Positions 16,652 through 24,930 of a stretch of DNA of 64,000 nucleotides are shown in pieces (position 1 is the stretch's first letter; each line of letters begins with the position of its first letter). Made by a program: the position numbers and the translations under genes. The stretch covers positions 744,001 to 808,000 of the forward strand of contig NZ_CP076326.1 of the NCBI RefSeq assembly GCF_018771565.1. Reading direction: 5' to 3'. The stretch is from Thermoflexus hugenholtzii (GTDB lineage: Bacteria > Chloroflexota > Anaerolineae > Thermoflexales > Thermoflexaceae). The notes beneath the pieces are model-generated. The model ran no database searches and was not told the DNA's origin. It saw nothing but the letters and a program-made list of their open reading frames with translations.

Positions 16652-17523
16652 CACTCCTTGCAAGAGGACAGCCCAGCAGGAGCCCTGGGAGGGCGCTTCC
16701 CTTGGCGATCCCCCTCTTGGTTCTCCTGGTTCTTTCGGCGTGCCAGGTTCAGCCCTCCGGCCGAATCGGCTTGCCGTCTGAACAGCCCGTCCGCTTTCCC
16801 TTCCATCTGCTCCCTGATCTTCATATGCTCCCTCCAGGGGCGAGCGTGGCCCGTATGTTCTCCCTCTCCTCTGTGCCAACCGCGCTGGCCTTCGCGCCGG
16901 ATGGTCGGATGTTCATCGCTGAGAAAGGCGGGTTCGGTGGGAACCAGGAAGCGCATGTGTGGACCTTTGATGGCGCATCCCTCCAGCGCTGGCTGACCCT
17001 GACAGTGAGCACGGAGGGGGAGCGTGGCTTGGTGGGACTGGCCCTGGATCCCCATTTTGAGCGGAATGGGTTCGTGTATCTGGTTTACACATCCGCTCGG
17101 CCCCAGCCGGAGTGGCGTCTGGTCCGGTATCGGGACGAATCGGGCCGTGGCGTGGATCCAACGGTTTTGATGCGCGTGGCTTTTGACCCCTCGTGCCCCT
17201 TTCACTTCTCGGGCCACGTGGAATTCGGGCCGGATGGGCGTCTTTACGTGACGATCGGGGATCTCTGCCTGGGGAACCCTGCCCAGTATCTCGAACATCC
17301 GGCCGGCAAGATGCATCGCCTGAATCCGGACGGAACGATCCCTCGCGACAACCCGTTTTACGATGGTGATGGTCCGAACTTGGACAGCGTGTTCGCGTTG
17401 GGGTTCCGGAACACCTTTGCCTTCACCTTCGATCCGTTCTCCGGGCAGATCTTGGGAGCAGAGAACGGGCCCCAGTGCAACGATGAGCGGAATCTATCGA
17501 TCCTTCTCCCGCTCCCCCGTTAG
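16639..17523 (+). CDS. 3'-truncated PQQ-dependent sugar dehydrogenase-like lipoprotein
   Basis: A 294-residue product with a lipoprotein signal (LSAC, Cys35) followed by the N-terminal blades of a glucose/sorbosone dehydrogenase propeller: GHVEFGPDGRLYVTIGD, then FRNTFAFTFDP and ENGPQCNDE. Family members run to about 380-480 residues and continue after the NDE motif with NYGWP-type sequence. Here the frame changes to unrelated residues and stops at 17521, so roughly the last third of the fold, including part of the Ca2+/PQQ site, is missing. Start at 16639 is favoured by GGGGGGA just upstream; ATG 16627 is also possible. Likely a decaying gene or a product without enzyme activity. Confidence 0.65.
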   Translation: MATLALLARGQPSRSPGRALPLAIPLLVLLVLSACQVQPSGRIGLPSEQPVRFPFHLLPDLHMLPPGASVARMFSLSSVPTALAFAPDGRMFIAEKGGFGGNQEAHVWTFDGASLQRWLTLTVSTEGERGLVGLALDPHFERNGFVYLVYTSARPQPEWRLVRYRDESGRGVDPTVLMRVAFDPSCPFHFSGHVEFGPDGRLYVTIGDLCLGNPAQYLEHPAGKMHRLNPDGTIPRDNPFYDGDGPNLDSVFALGFRNTFAFTFDPFSGQILGAENGPQCNDERNLSILLPLPR

Positions 17524-17539
17524 GCGGGGATCGGGTATC

Positions 17540-19726
17540 TCACGGCCTTCCGTGGAAGGCGCTGAGGCACAGGAGGGCAAACGCCATCCCGGAGAGGGCC
17601 AGGCCCAGGCGCACGGAGAGCGGCTCGTAGCGAAGGATCACGACGTGGGCCCCCGCGGGCACGGGGACCGCCCGCAGGGTCGTATAGGCCCGCAGCACCG
17701 GGGCGGGCTGTCCATCCACCCACGCCCGCCAGCCGGGATACCAGACGTCCCCGATGATCAGGAACCCGGGCTTCTCCGTCCAGACTTCCAGCTGCAGCGC
17801 CTCGGGGGCCCAGGCTTGCACCGTCAGGCGCGGCGGCGTCGAGGGCGCAGACATCCCCGGCAGCGGCCACGGGCGGTCCAGGATCACCGTCCGCAGAGGG
17901 TCGAAGGCGGCGTCCCGCAGGGCGCGTAACGCGGTTTCCTCATCGAAGGCCACTGCCTCATACACCAGATGGAAGCGGGAGAAGGGGGCCTCCAGGCAGC
18001 GCAGCTCGACGGCTTTTTCCCCGAGCGTGAGGGATCGAACGGGGCGGGAGGGGAAGGGAAGGGGCGGCTCATCGGTGCGCTGGAGGTAGCATCCCACGCC
18101 CATCAGCGCCCAGACCCGCTCCCCCGGCGCTTCCTGGCGGAACCGCAGGAAGGGACGCAGGGCCAGCGTGACGGAGCCATGAAGGTCCTCCACGCCGACC
18201 CGGGCGGTCCAGTTCCCGGTGGCCAGCCCCCGGGTGTCGACCCGGTAGGGAGACCCGCTCGCCGGGAGCATATCCGGGGTGATGGGGGGCGCGTTGACCG
18301 CCTCCGGATCCTGCCAGACCCGATGGCCCGCCTCCGCGGTCCGCCAGGCGACGGAGCCTACATCCAGGGCCAGCAGGGCGACGAGAGCCCAGCGGGTGCG
18401 GGGCCAGCCGCGCAGGAGGAGGAGCGCGCCCGCGGCCATCGCCCACGGCCACCCGGCCTGGGCGAGCAGCCGATGGAGGCGAGGCCACTGCGAGATGTCC
18501 TGCGCCTGGATGAGCAGAAGGGCCCCCAGGAGCAGCAACCCGGTGCCCCCTACGATCCATCTTAGTGCGCGCCGGAGGGATTCAGTGGGCGGACGGGGCC
18601 AGCCTTCCACCGCCAGGGCGACGAGGCACCAGGCGAGGATCAGGGCCGCCCGCTCCTGGTTGCGGAAGAGCTCCAGGACCGGCAGGAGACGGACGAGGGC
18701 CGGATACAGGGCGGCTTCTCCTCCCAGCGCCCACAGCCCGCCGATGCCCGCCAGCCCTCCCCACAGGACCGGCAAAGGCCGTCCCTCCGAGATCCCCGCG
18801 GCGAGGCCGATGAGGGCCAGAAGCAGCGTAGGGATCCCCACATAAAGGGGAGACCACAGGGTCAGATGCGGCCAGAGCACACCGGCCAGCTCCCACAGCT
18901 CGAACCCGCCCGCCCGCTGGAGGAAGGTCCACTCCGGCCGCTCCGTCCAGGGGATGAGCTCCAGCGTGGCGAGGAGCGGCGCCGCCGTGAGCCCGGTGCC
19001 CAGCAGGATCACCCGAGCCAGCTCCCGCGCTCCCCGGGCGCGCCCGGCCTGCCGGGCCCACAGCTGAGCCCCCGCGAAGGAGAGCGCGATCAGATAGACG
19101 TAGAGCGTGGTCTGCGTGTGCCCTCCGAGGAACGTCATCGCCCAGGCGAGGATCGCCAGGGCGCGCCAGCGGCCGGGATGGGGAGCTCCCTCCAGCAGCC
19201 CGGCCAGCCCCCACAGGAGCCAGGGCAGCCACGCCAGGCTGGCGACGATGGGGGGATCCTGAAGGGGGTAGCCGGTGAGATACCCGCTCAGCCCCCAGGC
19301 GAAAGCGCCGAAGGCCGCGGCCGCGCGATCGCGGGCGGTGCGGCGGAAGAACCCGTAGGCCCCCCATGCGGTCAGGATCAGATGCGCGATCGTCTCCGCG
19401 GCGTAAGCTCGGGCGCTCAGGGGATGTCCCTGGCTGAGGAAGGCGACCGCCCAGCGGACCGGATAGAAGGCCTGGGCCTGGATGTCCGCGGCGAAGGGAT
19501 GGCCGCCCAGGGTGTAGGGATCCCAGAGGGGCAGCTGCCCCTCCTGAAGGCGTCGGTGGGCGTAGGCCGCGAACGGGTAGTGGTGCTCGGTGAAGTCCCC
19601 CGGCCGGAAGGCGGCCTGCGCCCTCGGGTCTCCGGACCAGAAGGGCCAGTAGAGGAGAGCGATCCATCCGGCCAGGGCGAGGAGGACCCCACTGTCCGCC
19701 AGCCCAAAGGCGCGTCGGCCGCTCAT
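17540..19726 (-). CDS. YfhO-family polytopic membrane protein
   Basis: A 728-residue protein with ten or more membrane spans and a C-terminal soluble region. The first loop GDFTEHHYPFAAY and QLPLWDPYTLGGHPFAADIQ are characteristic of YfhO-like proteins, which are GT-C-related membrane proteins; Bacillus YfhO is needed for glycosylation of lipoteichoic acid. The C-terminal VWYPGWRAWVDGQPAPV segment is the conserved soluble domain of the family. It lies three bases downstream of ctpA and is presumably cotranscribed with it. It is convergent with the truncated sugar dehydrogenase gene, with 16 bp between stops. Confidence 0.8.
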   Translation of the reverse strand: MSGRRAFGLADSGVLLALAGWIALLYWPFWSGDPRAQAAFRPGDFTEHHYPFAAYAHRRLQEGQLPLWDPYTLGGHPFAADIQAQAFYPVRWAVAFLSQGHPLSARAYAAETIAHLILTAWGAYGFFRRTARDRAAAAFGAFAWGLSGYLTGYPLQDPPIVASLAWLPWLLWGLAGLLEGAPHPGRWRALAILAWAMTFLGGHTQTTLYVYLIALSFAGAQLWARQAGRARGARELARVILLGTGLTAAPLLATLELIPWTERPEWTFLQRAGGFELWELAGVLWPHLTLWSPLYVGIPTLLLALIGLAAGISEGRPLPVLWGGLAGIGGLWALGGEAALYPALVRLLPVLELFRNQERAALILAWCLVALAVEGWPRPPTESLRRALRWIVGGTGLLLLGALLLIQAQDISQWPRLHRLLAQAGWPWAMAAGALLLLRGWPRTRWALVALLALDVGSVAWRTAEAGHRVWQDPEAVNAPPITPDMLPASGSPYRVDTRGLATGNWTARVGVEDLHGSVTLALRPFLRFRQEAPGERVWALMGVGCYLQRTDEPPLPFPSRPVRSLTLGEKAVELRCLEAPFSRFHLVYEAVAFDEETALRALRDAAFDPLRTVILDRPWPLPGMSAPSTPPRLTVQAWAPEALQLEVWTEKPGFLIIGDVWYPGWRAWVDGQPAPVLRAYTTLRAVPVPAGAHVVILRYEPLSVRLGLALSGMAFALLCLSAFHGRP

Positions 19727-19729
19727 GGG

Positions 19730-20968
19730 TCAACGCCCCTGAAGCAGGACCTCCACCGCGCGCTGCAGCTGGGGATCGGCCCCGCCGGCCTCCGCCCCGG
19801 GCTCCACCTTTACCTCCACATCGGGGTTCAACCCTTCCCCGTGGATCGCCCGGTTCTTCGGGGTGAACCAGCGGGCGATGGTCACCCGGAGCTCCGAGCC
19901 GTCGGATAGGGTGTGGGAGAGCTGGACCGATCCCTTCCCGAAGGTGCGCTCGCCGATCAGGAGGGCGCGTCCGCGGTCCTGCAGGGCGCCGGCGACGATC
20001 TCCGAGGCGCTGGCGCTGCCGGCGTTCACCAGCACGACCATGGGGATCTTCTCGCCCGGATCGCCGTTCTTCGAACGGAAAACCCGCTCCTCGCCGTCCT
20101 TCGTCCGTTCGTAGGCCACGATCCCTTCATCCAGGAAGAGATCCGCCACCTGGATCGCCTGGTCCAGGAACCCGCCGGGGTTGTCGCGCAGGTCGAGGAT
20201 CAGGCCGCGGGGGTTCTGAGCCAGCAGGGAGCGGAGCTGATCCCGGAGCTGTCGGGTCGCCTGAGCGCTGAAGTCGAAGAGGCGAAGGTAAGCGATGCCC
20301 TCGGGCAGCATGCGGGCTTCCACCACCGGGATGGTGATGCGGGCCCGGGTCACGGTCACCCGGATGGGATCGCGCTGGCCGGGCCGTTCGATGGTGAGGG
20401 TCACCGAGGTGCCTGCCGGGCCCCGGATCAGGGTGACGGCCTCGTAGATGCTGTAGCCGACGATGGACTGCCCGTTGACCTCGATCACCAGATCCCCCGC
20501 GCGGAGGCCCGCCTTCTGGGCCGGGGAGCCCTCGAAGACGCGCACGATCTCCAGTTTGTTGTCCCGGTTCATGCGCACCATGGCCCCGATCCCCTCGAAC
20601 TGCCCGGAGGCGTCCTCCTCCAGGATGCGGGCGATCTTCGGCTCGATGAAAGACGTGTAGGGATCCCCCAGGGTCTGCAGGGCCCCCCGGATGGCGCCGT
20701 AGGCGACGGTCTGGGGGGAGGGGATCTCCCCGTAGTATTCCTCCTGGATCAGCTTCCACGCCTCCCAGAACACGCCGAAGGCTTCCTGGAGGTCCTGCGG
20801 AGGAGCGGCCGGCGCAGCGGTCGTTGGGGTTGTGGGGAGGGCGTGGGGGACGCGGGCGGTCATCCCCCAGGCGACGCCGAACCCGGTCAGGAACGCGGCG
20901 CCGACGAGGCCGGTCGCCAGCACGGCGAAGAGGAGGAGGTTTCCCAGCCGTTTGCCCAGATCGCTCAC
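19730..20968 (-). CDS. ctpA: S41-family C-terminal processing protease (CtpA/CtpB-like)
   Basis: A 412-residue protease. One N-terminal membrane span (about residues 10-35) anchors it with the rest outside. A PDZ domain (GSPAQKAGLRAGDLVIEVNG) is followed by the S41 core: ILDLRDNPGG, the Ser-bearing AGSASASE (about 315) and the Lys-bearing ERTFGKGSVQ (about 342), together the Ser-Lys dyad. It cleaves proteins near their C-terminus in the cell envelope. The start is GTG at 20968, with AGGAGG six bases upstream. YfhO-like protein follows three bases after its stop. Confidence 0.93.
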   Translation of the reverse strand: MSDLGKRLGNLLLFAVLATGLVGAAFLTGFGVAWGMTARVPHALPTTPTTAAPAAPPQDLQEAFGVFWEAWKLIQEEYYGEIPSPQTVAYGAIRGALQTLGDPYTSFIEPKIARILEEDASGQFEGIGAMVRMNRDNKLEIVRVFEGSPAQKAGLRAGDLVIEVNGQSIVGYSIYEAVTLIRGPAGTSVTLTIERPGQRDPIRVTVTRARITIPVVEARMLPEGIAYLRLFDFSAQATRQLRDQLRSLLAQNPRGLILDLRDNPGGFLDQAIQVADLFLDEGIVAYERTKDGEERVFRSKNGDPGEKIPMVVLVNAGSASASEIVAGALQDRGRALLIGERTFGKGSVQLSHTLSDGSELRVTIARWFTPKNRAIHGEGLNPDVEVKVEPGAEAGGADPQLQRAVEVLLQGR

Positions 20969-21061
20969 GTTCAGCCTCCTGAGCGCAACCCGATGGATCC
21001 CTTGAGGATTTTAGGGCCGCATCCGGCGGGGCTCCAAAACCGCCGGGGCCCCCGCCTGAAC

Positions 21062-21091
21062 AAAAAACGCCGCAGCCCAGCGGCTGCGGCG
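21062..21091 (-). terminator. Intrinsic terminator downstream of tRNA-Val
   Basis: Read on the minus strand, a 9-bp GC stem (21091-21083 with 21076-21068) is followed directly by six T residues (21067-21062). It lies four bases after the mature tRNA end. Confidence 0.8.
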
Positions 21092-21094
21092 GGA

Positions 21095-21168
<74 letters not shown>

Positions 21169-21178
21169 GTCATCGAAA

Positions 21179-21207
21179 ATTATAGCAACGTCCGTCCGAA
21201 CCGGCAA
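21179..21207 (-). promoter_or_regulatory. Promoter of tRNA-Val
   Basis: On the minus strand TTGCCG (21207-21202) and a perfect TATAAT (21184-21179) are separated by 17 bases. The TATAAT box ends ten bases before the tRNA 5' end. Confidence 0.75.
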
Positions 21208-21222
21208 GCCCCGCGCCGGACC

Positions 21223-21302
21223 GGGTGTGTCCCAAGATCGTAGGACAACTGCTCGCAGTTGTCCTACAAGGCGGCCAGGCCCGACAAAATCGGGACACAC
21301 CC
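21223..21302. repeat. 80-bp palindromic element, full copy 1
   Basis: Perfect 11-bp terminal inverted repeats (GGGTGTGTCCC at 21223-21233, GGGACACACCC at 21292-21302) enclose a 28-bp near-perfect hairpin at 21240-21267 (arms GTAGGACAACTG/CAGTTGTCCTAC, loop CTCG). A second full copy of the same 80-bp length lies at 55535-55614 with three base differences. The surrounding bases (21203-21222 and about 21316-21332) form a further imperfect inverted repeat. No coding capacity; resembles a miniature mobile or REP-like element. Confidence 0.8.
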
Positions 21303-21517
21303 GCCGGACCGCTTCCCGGTCCGGGGCTTGCCCGCTCTCCGGTCGGGACGGAGCTCGGATCCGTCAGGGAAAGGATCCCCGGCTGCGGAGGCACCCTCGC
21401 TGATATACTGAGGATGAAGGCGGTTGCGGTTATCCGGGAGGCGATCGGTTACGGGGACGCCAGGGGAGCGCAGCGGAAGCCATCGGTCGCGGCGGAGGAT
21501 GTTCCTGCAATGCAGAT

Positions 21518-21557
21518 GCCGAAATGAATTTCGGCTTACGTGGGGGCTTTCGCCCCG
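21518..21557. repeat. GCCGAAATGAATTTCGGC-type palindromic element, copy 1
   Basis: An 18-bp palindrome (21518-21535) is followed by TTACGT and a second hairpin, GGGGCTTTCGCCCC. The same sequence order occurs at 60513-60560. It lies in the 462 bp between tRNA-Val and the GMC oxidoreductase gene. Apart from this, the tRNA promoter and the 80-bp element, I see nothing defined in that gap. Confidence 0.7.
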
Positions 21558-21630
21558 AACCTCGGTCTTCGATGGCGCGAGGGGCGCGGCGGAAGCCGCT
21601 CTGACAGGGATCTTCGGGAGGGGGTCCGGG

Positions 21631-22941
21631 ATGGGGATGCTTCGGTGGGAGGCGGAGGTGGTGGTGGTGGGCACGGGGCCGGGCGGGGCGACGGTGGCCC
21701 GGGAGCTGGCCCGAGCGGGCCGGCGGGTGCTGTTGCTGGAGCGCGGCGGCCCGGAGCGGGGTCGCCCGCTGTATGGCACGCATCTGGGCGCCCTCCGCTA
21801 CACCGAGCGGGGCGGCCTCTTCTTCACCCCGGAGGGGATCCAGGTGGTGGCCCCCCGTATGGTAGGCGGGGCCACCGGCATGTTCGCCGGCTGCGCCGCG
21901 CCGCCGCCGGATTGGCTGCGGACGAAATATGGGATCGATCTCCGGCAGGAGGTTGCGGAGACCATCGAGGAGCTGGGGATCGCCCCGCTGCCCCCGGAGC
22001 ACCGCGGCGCGGCCTCGACCCGCCTGGCGGAGGCGGCCCGCGCCCTCGGCTACGCCGTCTACCCTCAGCCCAAATTCATCCGCCCCGAGCGCGCCCCGCG
22101 CTTCCGGTGCGGCGCCCACTGCCTCCTCGGATGCCGCTGCGGGGCGAAATGGAGCGCCGCGGAGTTCGTGGAGGAGGCGGTTCGGGCAGGCGCGCTCCTC
22201 CTCCCCTACGCGTTCGTGGAGCGCGTCCTCCTCGAGGGAGGCCGCGCGGTGGGGGTGGCGGGTCGCATCCGGGGGCAGCCCTTCATCGCGCAGGCGGATC
22301 AGGTGGTGCTGGCCGCCGGGGGCCTGGGCACCCCCCGCATCCTGCAGGCCTCCGGTTTCCGTGGGATCGGGGAGGGGCTGGCGATGGATCTCACCGTGAT
22401 CGTCTACGGCCGATCCCGGACGGATGGGAACGCTTCGGATCCCCCGATGACCTGGTCCTGGGAGGATCCGGGGCTGGAGGTCATGTTCAGCACGCTGATG
22501 GATCCCTGGCTGCTGTATCCGCTGGTGGCGGGGATGAGCGGCCTGCGCCATGTGGCGACCTGGCCGCGCTGGCGGCAGATGCTCGGGGTGATGATCAAGC
22601 TCCGGGATGCGCTCTCCGGCCGCCTCCACCCGGATGGATCCCTCTCGAAGCCGCTGACCCCGACGGATCGGGACCGGTTGCAGGAAGCCGTGGGCATCGC
22701 CCGACGCATCCTGGCCGAGGCCGGCGCGGATCCCGCCTCGATCTTCGTCTCCCCGATGCGGGGGACCCATCCGAGCGCCACCGTGCGCATCGGGGAGTGG
22801 GTGGACGCGGACCTGCGGACGGAAGTGCGGGGGCTTTACGTCTGCGACGCCAGCGTGTTCCCGGAGGCGCTGGGACGGCCGACGGTGCTCACCCTCATCG
22901 CCCTGGGCAAGCGCCTGGCCCGGTCCCTGGTTGAAGCGTAG
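21631..22941 (+). CDS. GMC-family FAD-dependent oxidoreductase
   Basis: A 436-residue flavoprotein. The N-terminus holds VVVGTGPGGATVAREL (FAD dinucleotide fold) and LLLERG. The middle has a Cys-rich segment (CGAHCLLGCRCGAKW) that may bind metal or a cluster. The C-terminus has VCDASVFPEALGRPTVLTLIALGKRLA, the GMC C-terminal signature. GMC enzymes oxidise alcohols or sugars. The ATG at 21631 is preceded by GGGAGGGGG; longer frames upstream run through the palindromic repeat and were discarded. It is shorter than most GMC proteins (500-600), and the substrate is unknown. An ACC-deaminase-like gene follows after about 31 bp. Confidence 0.8.
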   Translation: MGMLRWEAEVVVVGTGPGGATVARELARAGRRVLLLERGGPERGRPLYGTHLGALRYTERGGLFFTPEGIQVVAPRMVGGATGMFAGCAAPPPDWLRTKYGIDLRQEVAETIEELGIAPLPPEHRGAASTRLAEAARALGYAVYPQPKFIRPERAPRFRCGAHCLLGCRCGAKWSAAEFVEEAVRAGALLLPYAFVERVLLEGGRAVGVAGRIRGQPFIAQADQVVLAAGGLGTPRILQASGFRGIGEGLAMDLTVIVYGRSRTDGNASDPPMTWSWEDPGLEVMFSTLMDPWLLYPLVAGMSGLRHVATWPRWRQMLGVMIKLRDALSGRLHPDGSLSKPLTPTDRDRLQEAVGIARRILAEAGADPASIFVSPMRGTHPSATVRIGEWVDADLRTEVRGLYVCDASVFPEALGRPTVLTLIALGKRLARSLVEA

Positions 22942-22972
22942 GAGCGATGCGCTCGGAGAGGGGAGCCGCGCG

Positions 22973-23995
22973 ATGGATGCGGAGGAGCTGGCGCGTCGTC
23001 TGGAGGCGATCCCTCGAGTGCCGCTCTTCGCCGCGCCCACCCCGCTGGAGCCTCTCCCTCGCCTGAGCGCGGCGCTGGGCCGGCCGGTTTACCTCAAACG
23101 GGAGGACGCCATCGGGCCGGCGCTGGGGGGCAACAAGGCCCGTCCCCTGGAGTATCTGCTGGCCGACGCCCTCCGCCGGGGCCATCGCCGCGTGGTCACC
23201 TACGGCGGCCTGCAGTCCAACCACGCCCGGATCACGGCTGCCGCCGCCCGGCGCCTGGGGCTGGAGCCCCATCTCTTTTACTTCGCTCCCCGTCCTTCGC
23301 GCTGGAGCGGCAACCTGCTGTTGAACGAGTTGCTCGGCGCCCATATGCACTTCTTCCCTTTCGGCCAGGGGGGAGGCCCCCGTTCCATCGCGTGGACGGA
23401 CTTTCTGGTTCGGATCCTGGCCCGGGTGTGGGTGGGTCGTCACTACTTCATCCCCGTGGGTGGACGCTCGGTCCTGGGCGGGCTGGGCTACGTGCGGGCC
23501 GCTCTGGAGCTCCACCGGCAGGCCCAGGAGCAGGGGTTGGGACCCGCGTGGGTGGTGACGGCTGTGGGAACCTGGGGGACGCTGGCCGGATTGTGGGCGG
23601 GGTTGACCATGCTTCGCTCTCCGCTGCGCCCCCTGGGCATCGACATCGGGGGGTTGTGGAAGGACCTCCCGGCCGCCATCGCCCGCCTCGCCGGGCGGAT
23701 CTGCGCCCGCCTGGGCGAGCCCCACCGGTTCCCGACGAGCGAGGCGCCTCTGATTGAGCGGACCTACGCGGGATCGGGTTACGGCCTGCCCTCCCCGGAG
23801 GGAAACCGGGCGTTGCGGGAGCTGGCGGGTCTGGAGGGGATCCTGCTGGATCCGGTTTACACGGCGAAGGCCTTCGCCGGGATGCTGGATTTGCTCCGAA
23901 AGGGAGCCCTGGGGGAGCGCGAGCCGATCATCTTTCTGCACACAGGTGGGATCCCCGCGCTGTTCGCTTTCGAGGCCGGCGACCTCGCCGCGTGA
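22973..23995 (+). CDS. PLP-dependent D-cysteine desulfhydrase/ACC deaminase-family enzyme
   Basis: A 340-residue fold-type II PLP enzyme. The PLP-binding lysine lies in GGNKARPLEYL, followed by TYGGLQSNHARITAAAA, the substrate/PLP contact region of the DcyD/ACC deaminase group. HTGGIPALFAF near the C-terminus is the phosphate-binding end segment. These enzymes deaminate D-cysteine, 1-aminocyclopropane-1-carboxylate or related amino acids. ATG 22973 follows GGAGAGGGGAG; the upstream TTG would overlap the GMC gene. Which substrate is used cannot be told from motif level. Confidence 0.83.
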   Translation: MDAEELARRLEAIPRVPLFAAPTPLEPLPRLSAALGRPVYLKREDAIGPALGGNKARPLEYLLADALRRGHRRVVTYGGLQSNHARITAAAARRLGLEPHLFYFAPRPSRWSGNLLLNELLGAHMHFFPFGQGGGPRSIAWTDFLVRILARVWVGRHYFIPVGGRSVLGGLGYVRAALELHRQAQEQGLGPAWVVTAVGTWGTLAGLWAGLTMLRSPLRPLGIDIGGLWKDLPAAIARLAGRICARLGEPHRFPTSEAPLIERTYAGSGYGLPSPEGNRALRELAGLEGILLDPVYTAKAFAGMLDLLRKGALGEREPIIFLHTGGIPALFAFEAGDLAA

Positions 23996-23998
23996 AGG

Positions 23999-24907
23999 TC
24001 AATCCGCGGGAGGCAGCAAGGGCATCCGCCAGCGCGGGATCGGGGCGCGGGGGCTCTCCCGGGCGATCAGCATCACGCTGGCGATCATCAGCAATGCGCC
24101 GAGCCACTGAACCGGCGTCAGGTGTTCCCCCAGGAACCCAACGGCCAGCCCCACGGTGACCAGGATCTCCAGCACCGTGAGCAGGGCGGTCTGGACCCCT
24201 CCCAGGCGCTTGACGCCGAGGAACATCGTCAGCCGCGAGAGCATCAGCACCCCCGCCATGGCGGCGATGGGGCCCAGGGCGGCCGTCGGGACGGAGGCGT
24301 GGGCGTTGCCCATCACCCAGCCGGCGACCGGAGTGAAGGCGGCCGTGGCCGTCAGGGCGTAGAGGGTGAGGGTCTGGGCCGGCATCTCGTAGAGCACCCG
24401 CTGGCTGAGCACCACGTGGAGGGCGTAGAGCCCGCTGGAAAGCAGCACCAGGATCACCCCTAGGAGATCCGGCATCCCCTGGAAGCGGCCCAGCAGCAGC
24501 CCCACCCCCAGCCCGGCCATCAAGATCCGCAGACGGGTCCATCCCGGAACAGGCTCCCCGTTCAGGTGGGTGATCACCGCGACCAGGACGGGATACATGG
24601 AGTAGATCAGATGGGCGACCGCGGCGTCCAGCCGGTAGAGGCCCATATAGTAGAAGATCGAGCCCAGGGCATTGGTGAAGCCCACGGCGAGGCATCCGAG
24701 CAGGCCCACCGGATAGATGTAAAGATAGCGGCGCCAGCGGGGATGGATCAGATAGAGGGCCCACAGGGCCAGGGCGGCGATCCCGCTGCGCAGGATGACC
24801 ACCATCGCCGGATCCGCGCCCTCCCGATAGGCCAGCTTGGCCAGGATCGGCGCCCCGCCCAGCATAATCGCCGAGGCCAGCGCCGCCAGGATCCCTTCCC
24901 ACGCCAT
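23999..24907 (-). CDS. EamA/DMT-family transporter
   Basis: A 302-residue integral membrane protein with about ten hydrophobic segments arranged as two EamA repeats, typical of drug/metabolite transporters (RhaT/YdcZ type). ATG 24907 is chosen because the hydrophobic part begins immediately and GAGGA lies eight bases upstream; a longer frame would overlap the neighbouring amidase gene. The C-terminal tail is basic and cytoplasmic. It lies 23 bp downstream of the double-amidase gene on the same strand and converges with the PLP enzyme gene (3-bp gap). The transported compound is unknown. Confidence 0.85.
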   Translation of the reverse strand: MAWEGILAALASAIMLGGAPILAKLAYREGADPAMVVILRSGIAALALWALYLIHPRWRRYLYIYPVGLLGCLAVGFTNALGSIFYYMGLYRLDAAVAHLIYSMYPVLVAVITHLNGEPVPGWTRLRILMAGLGVGLLLGRFQGMPDLLGVILVLLSSGLYALHVVLSQRVLYEMPAQTLTLYALTATAAFTPVAGWVMGNAHASVPTAALGPIAAMAGVLMLSRLTMFLGVKRLGGVQTALLTVLEILVTVGLAVGFLGEHLTPVQWLGALLMIASVMLIARESPRAPIPRWRMPLLPPAD

Positions 24908-24930
24908 CGTCGCTCTGTCCTCTGAGGAGA

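Noticed and set aside
17521-17600. A frameshift that would restore the missing C-terminus of the sugar dehydrogenase
   Set aside because: The other two frames after 17,500 do not contain the expected NYGWP-like sequence, and the DNA soon becomes the coding region of the YfhO-like gene on the other strand.
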